Below, one piece after another: positions 1 through 10,544 of a DNA stretch of 64,000 nt. The stretch's first letter is position 1, and every line of letters begins with the position of its first letter. The DNA is from Thunnus maccoyii (Eukaryota > Chordata > Actinopteri > Scombriformes > Scombridae), in contig NC_056542.1 of the NCBI RefSeq assembly GCF_910596095.1, positions 29,332,957 through 29,396,956 on the forward strand, read 5' to 3'. A program made the position numbers and the translations under genes. Below the pieces are notes generated by a model. That model made no database searches and was not told the origin of the DNA. It saw only the letters and a list, made by a program, of their open reading frames with translations.

Positions 1-454
1 TTCAAACTGGAAGCCTAGAAAGTCGAGCAAGGTAATCACATTTCATCACATTAGGTCAGGCAAAGTCAGCCGCAAACCTCTCAGTGTAATTACAGACACA
101 CTGCAGGTTGCTATGGAAGTGGGCTCATTTTCAAAACACAGAGGGGCGGTAAAAGTTTAACCAGTGAAGACCATAGAGAAATTTGTATTTCTTCTTGATG
201 TTCCAGAACTGAGAACTACATTTATCCTTTTTTTTTTTTTTTTTTTTTAAACAGAATTTACACTATTGTAACCATCTAAGATTTCTTGTATGTAGTAAAG
301 TTAAATGAGAGAATGACTTTGTTGTTGCAGTTAAGGCAAGGTAAGGTCATACCACTGGATGGCGCCAAACACTGACAAATTCATTTTTATAGACCAGTGG
401 AGACAGTCAAAGACCAAATGACTATTTCACAAATGAGAAAGACAATGACGCAGG
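1..454. other. intergenic sequence left of fbxo43
   Basis: No exon, RNA gene or transposon end is recognised here. A T run of about 21 bases lies at 228-248. In human the next gene on this side is RGS22 (from memory), but nothing of it is seen. Confidence 0.5.
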
Positions 455-870
455 TATATATAAAAAAAATCTAATTTATTTTAAAACTGATCTGAAAACA
501 CATTGGTAAAAGTTGAAGATCTCATACAGGAATTCCAAAAAAAAACAAAAAAAAAAACATACTGTACAGCAGATCAATGTGTATGTGTAAGTACATCAGC
601 AGCAATGTTCATACATTGTTGTCTGCTGGTGAGACTTCCACCACATTCATAATTAAAAACACACAAGTAAGAATTGCGTCGAAAAAGTTGGAAAAATACA
701 GTACATAGATAGGTATAAAGGCATGAAGATACATGGATGAGTACAAAAGTTGCTCACATGTACTGGCTACAAATAAGTTTCTTCGTTGGTAAGCCTAGTC
801 TTCACCACTCAGCAGCAAAAATAGAAAAGTGACTTTGGCATAGCAAACAGGAACACAGTCCACTTTAGGC
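455..870 (-). other. fbxo43: fbxo43 3' UTR
   Basis: Non-coding sequence following the fbxo43 stop codon (871-873). A reverse-strand AATAAA (TTTATT at 475-480) would place cleavage at about 455-465. The stretch contains A-rich runs on the plus strand at about 535-559. The end is inferred from the signal only. Confidence 0.6.
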
Positions 871-3800
871 TCATAGTCTCCTAACGTTTCGCTTGCTTTG
901 AGCGCTTCCTGGAAGAAGTATGTCCTTCCTGCGACGACCAACAGACTTGCTGCCACACTCTCTAGAGCCGTGAAAAGCACACAAGCAGGCTGTGCAAAAC
1001 TGGAAGCCGCAGTCAGCGCTGCTGCACACACCCTCCCCTTTCACTGAGTGACACCTTGCAGGATGCTGACATCGAGGGCAAGGTTTGAGGCTCTCGTCAC
1101 TGAAGAGGGTTTTGGCAACCTGAAAGGAAAGCGAAAAATGAATGAAAATTACATCAAATAAATGTCAGCATTTCCTTCAATAAGGTTAATAAGAATCCCA
1201 CTCCACCCTCCGATGAACAGCAATCAATACAATGACATTTTATCCCAACATGAAATATGGTCTAAATATTTAAAATAATATACAGTCTTACGGTTTTGAA
1301 ACTCACTTCTAGAAACTTTTCGCGTTTGCTGCTGCTGCCTGAATGTAAAGCGCTGTGCTGTAACGGGGTTAAAGTGCCATTTCCTGACTGCGGGGTGCAG
1401 TAGCTGGAGGTCCTGGACTGGGCCTGAACAGTCTTGAGGGCCGACCTCTTGAGCACAGTCAGTCTGGTCTCAGCATCTGGGACATGGACAGAACCACCAA
1501 GCTATAGGACAACAGCACAAAGTTAGAAGATATCAACAATTTAATCAATGTTGACAAACTGGATGTTGGTGAAACAAATGTTACTTCGCAATGTGTCACG
1601 GGTCAGAAAACAGCACTGATCTCTATGAACTGAAACTCATTTGTACTGCTGACCTTCATGTGTTTTTACTTTGATAGCTGATGGAAAATACTTGCTTGAG
1701 TCAGAAGGCAAAGCAACAGTGCTGTACCCAACACCCATATACTGACATGAGAAGACATGAGAGAAAATCTCCTACCTCAAGAGCAGCCTCCACTTCACTC
1801 AGGTGAGTTCTTCTCTTAAAGCTTGCTCGCTTGTCCTGCTGGATGATTTCATTCCAGCTCTTGCACACCTGACCACACCTGTCAAACAAATACATGCATG
1901 AGACAAATACTTACTAGCCCGCATTGCACTGTTAATACTCACTATCTGTCCTCGACTACTTACCAAGTCTGGACTTGTCTGATCTGATTAATAGTCAGGC
2001 TCAGTCATTTAACAAACATTCAAAAAGGAAATTTATACAAGTTTTTGATAATAAATATTATTGAAAATATTTGATAACAAATATTATGAATGTTCTGTGA
2101 GTAATGAGAGCCGACTTTGTTGAAAACATCAACTCCTCACCTGTAGATGCACTCGGCTGTCAGGTGGCCGAGTATGACAGCCAGGATATGCCTGAGGTTC
2201 CTCTTCATCAGTTCTGTGAGTATGTCCACTTTCCCCAGACCCATCTTCCTACCGATCAGCCCTGCCAATGGCATAGTGGTCCTGAACGTCACCGGGGTCT
2301 CAGCAAGTGCTGCTGTGGACTTCAGCTGCTCCTTCAGGCTCGGACTTTGGCCAACAAACATCTGGGCCTTCTGCTGGCACATGGCGTGAACCAGCTGCAG
2401 GGCTGGTGTCAGAGAGAGATTTACTGGGGTTGTCCTGAGAGGAGTTGCATCTGGATTAGCAGGGGCTGTGCTAAAAGGTGTCATGTTTTCTGGCTTGGCT
2501 GTAGTTGCTCTTAGCGGGGTGGCATAGTCTTGTTTTGCAGAGGCCAAACCATCAGAGGTCGTGGTATTACCACATTTAATAGAGAGGACCCTGCGAGGGG
2601 TGGCACTGTCAGCAAAAACCTCATCTTCTTTAGAACAGCTGTGGTGTTGACGTTCATGCTTTCTGTCCGTCAGGTCTTCCTCAGACTGAGAGCCCCCTTC
2701 TTTAAGTGTAGAAAGCCTGTTCTGACGCTGCAAAAGGGAGCGCCGTTTTGCCTCTGCCAGATTTGGGGTTTTACAGTTCCCTCTGGGGGCAGAGAGCAGC
2801 AGCTCCTGGAAAGAGCCGTCATGGTCCACCGAGGAGTCTTGGGATTTATCAAGGGCTAGAGAACTGAAACCACTGTCTTCACACACAGACCTGTTGGGGG
2901 GTTAGGAGGGAGTTAATTCAGACTTGGTTTCAAATTAACATAGGGAACATTGTTTATTCATTCATTATTTATTCATTCATCAGTTGGGAAAATTTACTAC
3001 TAAATTTCGAAAACCAAATGTCAAAAAAAGCCCGTACCTGATGTATTTGGGTGTATGTGAGGATGACGGTGTGCACAAGACACTTGAGCTGTCATATAGG
3101 TCATTTGTCACACCGCTGACTGGTGACTGAGAGTTCTCCTTAGATGAGGCAGGCTTGAATTTGCTTAAGCGTGGAGTCTCAACATTAAGTTGATCAGAGG
3201 CAGAAATGCTTGCACAAAAATCTGCATCTGAGAGTGAAACTTGCCTCGCTAAACTGGAAAGGGGAGCAGAGTTGAGTTTACCATCTTCAAGAGTGGAGGT
3301 CCTCATCTGAGAGAAGAGGAGACGACGTTTCCTTCCAGATAATTGCAGGTCCCGCTCCAATTTTAAAGTGCTTGATGCCAAAGCCCCCGTCACAGTGTCA
3401 AGAGAGTCAAACGACACACTGAGCCAGTGCTCAGACCTCACACTTACAGAAGATTCAGGCCTACTGGTGCATGGTGATCTTGTTTTGTCAGTTTTGACAT
3501 CCACAGCAGGTTTGAACATGAGATGTCTGTGTCGCAGTGAGCCATCTCTCTTGTAACCTTTAGGAGTTTCACACCAGCTAACTGCTGATGGCCACTGTAC
3601 CTCCCTAGAGTCTTTGCCCAAATACCTGACTGATTCTCTGGTCCTCTCCTTAGGTGTGACAGAAAGCCTGAGGTTCTCTTTAGGTGTTTCATTGAAGTCT
3701 ACTGAAGACAAAGATCTACAGGAGTCCGCTCCACTAATGCTCTGCGGACTGTGGAACAAACCTGAGTAGCCGCTGTCAGAACAGTCGTAACAGTGCTGGC

Positions 3801-4443
3801 CTTTGCAGCTGTCATGGTAGGCTTTTGACTCAGGAGTGCACTGCATTTTCCTGATGATGTCAACTGACCTGTGGACAAAAGAAAAGCAGTAAATAAAACT
3901 CCTAGAAGAAAACTAACAAACACGGCATTGAGTATCCATGACAGCATTGGGCTTGGAGGGGGTTAGAAATGGTAAGACTCACTTGTTTGTTGATTAATTG
4001 TCAGAATTGTGCATCTTTAGTTTTTCTGTTTGTATTTTCTGAGTCAATTAATAAAAAAAACCTTTAAAAATTGAGTGGGGAATTAAATTATCTAGTCAAA
4101 CCTTAAATTATGAGCTTAACTAAACAGAGAACAATATTACACCAGACAGCACAAGCTAAGCTATCTAAATGTGATCTGTTCTTGCTAAGTCTTATTTCTA
4201 GGTGCAGTCAAGTTGGACTCACTTTGCAGTAAGAGATGAGGCAGGTGATGGGTGTAGGTATGTCTTTTCGTCTTGCGCAGTGCAGCTTAGCGGTTTGTAA
4301 AAGGAGTCAGCTGGTTCAACACCAAACATTCTCAGCTGTTTCATGAGCGTTGCTATGAGAACGCGTGATGCCGCTACAAAGCGAGCTGTAGCCGCCAAAA
4401 CAACCGAGCCCGACCCTTTGCTCACCGCACACCTAGAGGTCAT
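871..4443 (-). CDS. fbxo43: F-box only protein 43 (Emi2/Erp1), APC/C inhibitor of meiotic metaphase II arrest
   Basis: Coding exons on the minus strand: 4443-4223, 3868-3038, 2890-2141, 1878-1776, 1501-1307, 1119-871. All junctions are GT-AG and phases close to 2349 nt, 782 aa. The F-box spans about residues 562-615 and is split by the 2141/1878 intron. The C-terminal zinc-binding region has C714, C717, C732, C737, C742, C745, H750 and C755. The chain ends in Arg-Leu, the RL tail used by Emi proteins to dock on APC/C. Two DSG motifs (105-107 and DSGFSS 356-361) and a KEN motif (137-139) are visible; in the family, Plk1/SCF-betaTrCP act through DSG motifs to destroy Emi2 at egg activation. The last exon has no ATG, so simple ORF finders miss it. 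Start uncertain: translation from Met82 (3846) gives 701 aa, close to the human length as I recall it. Gene identity is secure; the first 81 residues are not. Confidence 0.93.
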
Positions 4444-5015
4444 GTATGCTACTCTCTAAAGGGTTAACATGTGAAAGTTAATGGAGATAACTGAAGGTTT
4501 ATTTATAGGCTTGGTCTCAGTTTCATGACTAAGTAAGGAGGCCGAAAACAATCATGTTAACGTGCACATAGAAAGCACAAGATGTTACCCATATGGATTT
4601 AGAAAGTACTATATCATCTGCACTTTAGACTAAGCTAACGCTAAAGGTCTTCATTTTAGATACAAAACAAACTCATCTTTGTTTGAGCAATTAGCATGAT
4701 GTGAAAACACCTGTGTCACTGCTTGAGTGGTCTAACGTTAGTCTATTGTACGGAGAGATTCGTCGACCTAAAGATCAGATTGCTTATTTTTACTCTAATA
4801 TACATACATGTCATTATGTTAACTCTTCAATTGACGAGTTAATGTCGAGTTAAAGTACGTGGGTGGTGGCTTGTAAGATACATCGTTAAATAGCTCAGTT
4901 TTTAACCGTGTCTCCATGCAGTAACGTTAAATAAGATAGTCCCCAACGAGCTGTCATAAATTGCATTGAACCATAGTATTTGACATTAAACAAGTAATTG
5001 AAAAAAAATACTTAC

Positions 5016-5140
5016 TTCAAGAAAACACTGGGCTAATGGCGTAGACTGTCTGCAGTGTTGTTAGGCCTCAGCTTGCGGCCCTCGTCCTTGTTTGTGTCCG
5101 CTACATGTTCATTTACGGCCACGTTTTCAAATTTGGAGCC
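5016..5140 (-). other. fbxo43: fbxo43 5' non-coding first exon (predicted)
   Basis: A strong reverse-strand donor (GTAAGTA) lies at 5009-5015, so an exon would end at 5016. The next exon would begin at 4455 after the acceptor TTTAG at 4456-4460, leaving 12 nt of leader before the ATG at 4443. The upstream limit is a guess from the neighbouring promoter motifs. No in-frame coding content is claimed for this exon. Confidence 0.5.
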
Positions 5141-5254
5141 CAACGTTGAGTGTGTCACGTGTTTCCGCTACGGCGTGTCGCTGGGCTTCCGTGTGTAGTT
5201 ACCATAGTAACAGTCCCTGCTTTACAGACGAGCGTTCAGAACCAAAGCGCAGCA
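5017..5254. promoter_or_regulatory. bidirectional promoter between fbxo43 and spag1
   Basis: The predicted first exons of fbxo43 (minus, donor at 5015) and spag1 (plus, donor at 5256) lie within about 240 bp. The interval is locally richer in CG dinucleotides than its AT-rich flanks and has no TATA box that I can see. Motifs: a CACGTG E-box at 5156-5161; TTTGAA on the minus strand at 5126-5131, matching the cell-cycle CHR motif; an ETS-like CTTCCG at 5186-5191; and an RFX X-box at 5198-5211. The shared-promoter reading is an inference from geometry and motifs. Confidence 0.65.
5198..5211. promoter_or_regulatory. RFX X-box
   Basis: The sequence GTTACCATAGTAAC fits the X-box consensus GTNRCC-(0-3 N)-RGYAAC at every position and is nearly a perfect inverted repeat. 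It sits about 45 bp upstream of the end of spag1 exon 1. RFX factors, with FOXJ1, drive motile-cilium genes through such sites, and SPAG1 is needed for dynein-arm assembly. The match is direct; function is inferred. Confidence 0.75.
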
Positions 5255-5255
5255 G
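5215..5255 (+). other. spag1: spag1 5' non-coding exon 1 (predicted)
   Basis: A donor AGCAG|GTAAAG ends the exon at 5255. The next exon follows acceptor CTCAG at 5555-5559 and begins two bases before the ATG. The start of transcription is not determined. The 5256-5559 intron contains nothing recognised. Confidence 0.55.
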
Positions 5256-5561
5256 GTAAAGTTTCCTTAAGTTTACACAATTAACATTAAGTTAGGTGAA
5301 TATCACCGTTGTCAGCTGAGAGGAACACTGCAATTTCTCATACGAAAATTATTCTGTTCTGTCGAATGTATAACGTTTCATCACAGTCAGTCTCTTAAAA
5401 ATGGTGTTAACGCTAGCTAAATTACCATTAACCATTACATTACCATCAGCTAACTTTATTTGCCTAGCAAAAGTTATATATCATTCAAAGCACGAAGATA
5501 ACTATTGACATAATAGTCTGTTTGACATAGTTTAATAAGCTGAAATTCTTCTCACTCAGCC

Positions 5562-8500
5562 ATGAGTGCAGATGCACTTTTCTCCCTTCAAAGCCAGTCC
5601 ACCTCCGTTGACTACAGTGGGAAGGTTCCTGTGGAGCACCTGGACTATGATTACATTAAAAAATGCAAAGATGTGAAATACCTGGAGAAGATCTTGAGAC
5701 TACTGAGGTAAAAATTGTGTGAGCTGTAGGTGAGATGTGGCGAAACTGTTTTGATATATGTATAAAACTCTCCCTAGTTAAATAAATCACTCACCCACAC
5801 ATCAAGTTAATTCATTCATCATTCCATCATCATGGCAAAATGTAATACTGGAGTACATACAGTAATTATCACCAATTTTCCAAAGGGTAATAGAGCACAA
5901 TAACACAATACAGCCTGATGAGCTTGACTGACAATATTGCTAGGAATTCAGGCTTTCAGAAGATATTGTCTTATTTCCTGCAAAGGTCTGGCGATGAGGG
6001 TATTTATCCTCATTTGATCAAGTTCTGTGAGAGTCACCTGGAGAAACTGGACCCTAGGAGCCGAGCTCTCAGGAAGGAAAACCCTGTGGCCACAGCAGCC
6101 AGCATCCCTGTAGAGGAGTGGAGCCATATTGTTGATGAGTTGAAGGTATGCTACACATTGTAGTGTGTTTATTTTATAAATCCTGCTTACTGCCCTCTGT
6201 TCTTTTATGTGGCTGTTTCTTTGAAAATTAGTCAGAAGCATTTTAATATTGTATATTTTCTTCTTTACAGACTTGGGAAGAAGAAACCAGAAAGATAGAG
6301 AATTTGCTAGAACAGCAGCCAATGTTTGATGATTGTGTGAAAGAAAATATGCCACCTATAAGAGGGTCAAAGTGCTCTGTTCCACTTATCCAGGTAAAAC
6401 TCACCTCCTATCATGTACATAACCATGTACTGTATATCTACGTATGGAAGATCACAAAAAATTAAAAATTCTTTTCAAATCACAGAATTCAGATCCAAAA
6501 GAAAAGAGGAATCCCTCAAAACGTGCTCTCCCACGAGATTATCAAGAATGGGACAAGTGAGTCATTTTGTCTCTTCATTTGTCTATTATACTCAGAAGAA
6601 AGAACACATTGTTTCAGCAGCTGCAGGCAGGGTATCTGACAGATTCCCTGTGCATGTTACTTTGGCCTCAGCTAAGCTTCTTTAATTATTCCACAGTTGA
6701 ACTGTCGCAACCTCTACAGCATCCTTTAACTAAATCTTTCACTCTATTTCTAGGTTTGACGTGGACAAAGAATGTGAAAGAATTGATGGGAACATTGTGA
6801 GAAATGATCAACCTGCCAAAGTCAGGACTAAAGTGGATACCTCATGTAATGGATTATCTATAGTATCTCATATTTATTATGTGGTCGTTGACAAGCAAAG
6901 AGTGTAGTTTAGTTGTGTGGGATATACTGTATGTGTAAAATGTGTGGTCTCTGTAATACATCCAGTGCTGACACAACAGGAGAAGCTCATCCTGGCAAAC
7001 CGTGAAAAGGACAAAGGCAATGAAGCATTCAGAGCAAACGATTATGAGGAGGCAGTAACATACTATTCCAGGTCAGACTCTTAAAATAACTTATTGATTA
7101 TACAAAGCATTTTACATCTCTGAAGGAGATTATATCTTCATGTCTGGCATTTTATTAGACTGCTGTCTTTCATTGAAATCCAATTTCATTCCCATTTACA
7201 ATGCCTCCGAGTGTTTATCCATTAACCTCATTGTAAATAAAGGCCTATTTTATTTTTGACCTTCAATTACAGGAGTCTTTCCATTATGTCAACTGTGGCT
7301 GCGTACAACAACAGAGCCCAAGCAGAAATCAATCTCAAGCACTGGAACAATGCCATGAAGGACAGCCAGAGAGTACTGGAACTGGAACCAGGCAACATGA
7401 AAGGTGCTTTTTTTTTTACGTAGCGCTTTATCAAAGATGAAACAGAAATATGATTTTTACTTATTCTTCATTACTTCTGTGAAACCAATTTTTTTGAAGG
7501 GATGTTGTCTTGTCACATACCACATCTCTAACTCTACAACACAGTCGTGGATAGTAGCATCAATGTGTGTCAGGTATATATGTAGTTTATTTCCTTATCC
7601 TCAGCCCTGCTACGTCGTGCCACTGTCCATAAGCACGTGGGCAACTTCCAAATGGCTGCGGAAGATCTGAGGATGGTGCTGAGGGAAGAGCCGCACAATG
7701 CTGCAGCTACTGTAGGTAACTTAAGTACTGGTGCATGTCCACTAGGTGTCACTGTATTTGTGTGAGATCAGGCACTGAAAAAACAGACTGCAGCTGCAGC
7801 AGGTATTAATAAAATCATGTGCAGTCTATCATTGCTGTAAATGGAAAATGATGCAGCTCTTCAGAAGTCCTGTGTTAGAGGGTGGGCTCAGAATGTATTT
7901 TATTTAGTCATCATGTTTCACAATATTGTTTACACGGCATGTCTTTTAATTATGTATTAGGAATTGTAATGTAGGTAAATAGGGAAAAGGTGTTCCTCTT
8001 AGAATCACACACAGGTCATTCACTTTAACTCATTATCTGTAGATGATTGTGATATCAGTTTGTTTGTCACCTTTGCTGACTTGTGTTTAAAAGAAATGGG
8101 TCAGGTTCCTACTGTTGTGTAATCTTATGTGTAAATTTTTTGTGGTTCAGCAACTTCTGTCTGAAACTGAGAAGAGGATGAGAGAAACTCAACCAGGACA
8201 GCAAAGCAAAGGCAAAAAAATCCTCATCCAAGAAGTGGAAGAGGATGAGGAAGAGGACAACAGTAACAATGAGCCAAAAGCAGAGCAGACGGGTGAGATT
8301 TGTTTGAACGCCTCCAAAATCAATATCAATAATTGATTTACACACACACACACAGACTATAAACAAGCTAGTGCCCATTCATAATTCCCTGAATTCAGCC
8401 AGAAATCTATGTTCAATTTAAATGAACTTAAGCTACAGTAAGCTATATTTAACATAACATGAACAGTTTAGTAGGTATCATTAACCACAAAAATCAATCA

Positions 8501-10493
8501 ATCATGTGTTGTGTATAACTCTGCATTTTTGTGGTAGTTTCAACATGTTAAGCCTGAAAATGGTTGTCGATATGTCAGTGCAGTGCATTGAGTAACGAGC
8601 CCTTAGTTACCAGTTGTAAGAATTGATTTAAAATTAAAAACTTAAAACAAAAGGAAGAACTAAGAGCAGCAAATCTATAGCTCTGTGGTAGGTAGACTGA
8701 CTGAATTATATTGGTTTATAGAACCAAAAGAGCAGTTTCAGTCAGAGTTAAATATATAAGATGCACTTAATATTCAGTAGTTTGTGATCTCATCTGTATT
8801 TTTACACCACACTGTAGTCTATCTATATATTCATGCTTGATTTAGTCTCTATTGTAGATGCCTGGCTATGGATTTACTCTCTAATCCACTCTTTATTTAT
8901 ACAAATATCAGAGGTAGCTTCAGCATTTCTGGTAATAGAAAGGAAGTCATTTTGCCCACATACCACTCTTTCTGCTGTGCTATAGATAGAGGAAAAACCC
9001 CTTGTCCCTCTGGGTAACGTGACATACTATGTGTGCGTGTCTGTTATCCACCCTACCCCCACCCAGTACTTTCATAATTCACTGTTGAGAGTGGTTGCTT
9101 CCTGGAACTCCCTCTTTTAAGTGGCTCTGTGTCATGTGTGTCCCAACCCTCCCCCACTGTGATGTAACACTGACTACTTCCTGTGGGTGTGTTTTCCCCC
9201 CACTGTCTCTCTCTCTCTCTCTGTCACTCTCTCCCTCTCTGCCTCTCCCTCCCTCCCTCTCCTTTCTAGCTTGTCCGGTTGAACACAGCCAGCTTGTGGG
9301 AGGGGAGGAGAGCTCAGCTGCTCCTGTCGAAAGGGGAGACATGGGTAACGCGCAAAAGAAGCCCCACAGCAGAGGGGACGGGGGTCCACAAAGCGAGTCC
9401 AGCAACTCCCACCACGGACACTGGAGGAGCAAGGGAGGCAGCTCAGACAAGTACAAAGTCACGCAGGAGTCCAAGGAAAAGGTAGTCAATGGAACGGGCA
9501 AGAGGGGCTCGACAGCTTCGTTCCAGGCTGACCAAAGCAGCAGCAGCAGCAAGGGAAATACTGTTGGAGGAAATGCAGGAGAAACTGTCAACCTTGATGC
9601 CCCATGTGGAGCCCTGCCCCTGCCTCTGGCCCGGCTAAAGAATGAAGGGAACCTGCTGTTTAAAAACGGACAGTTTGCCGATGCACTGGAGAAATACTCA
9701 CAAGCTATTCAAGGCTACACAGAGTCAGGTAGGGTTAAAGAGCACTCATGGTTGATGCTGTTGTTATTATTTTAATCTGAGGTGGTTGGTAGTTCAGTCA
9801 CATGGTGTACAAAGAATGGGTTGACATATTGTATTGGAGAGAAGTAAACTGTGTGCCAACACATTTAGACTGACATTAGTGTGTTATAAGCAGGCTGTGA
9901 GGGCCTCTAAAGTTTAACTGACTGATGTTTCATAATCTGTCTCACCAAATTTTCAATAAATTTAGCTTCATGGTGTGTCCTGTACCTGACTGATACAATT
10001 GTACATCAAAGGTCATGACCTTGCAGTTAGAATGGCAGGTCTTCCATTTATCTCTTGTTGCTTTATCACACTGCAGGATATTACAAATCACCACAAAGTA
10101 TTAAATGTGGATACCTAATCAGCAGAAAGATCTCTTCCATCAGCAGCCCTAATCAGTGCACATACAGTGTAGAAATGCTTATAAAGATTCAATAAGAGCT
10201 GTTCAGGAGTTTAAATTTTGGGATGTTGTTTTTGGTGTATTTAGTGACTTTGTCCCTGGAGCAATGCGTCACAATGTGGCTCTTGTGGTGTTCATGCACA
10301 GTGTTTCTGTTTTAGCTCCAGCCTGGCGCTAAGCCTCTCAGCTCAGGTCTGTCCAGGTCACATGACTGCTAACCACTCACTGTGAAATTGAATCTGTGGG
10401 ACCGCAGCTATAATTCTCACAGGGAGGGAGAGAGTGAGGGATCGATCAATGGATGGAGGGAGAGAAACTGCTGCTTGTCAGGCTCACCCACCA

Positions 10494-10544
<51 letters not shown>

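Noticed and set aside
4456-5561. Possible polr2k between fbxo43 and spag1
   Set aside because: No frame with the CxxC...CxxC zinc ribbon of the small RNA polymerase subunit is present on either strand.
9079-9591. Minus-strand frame of 170 codons
   Set aside because: It is the shadow of the spag1 exon at 9270-9728 and of the CT-rich tract before it.
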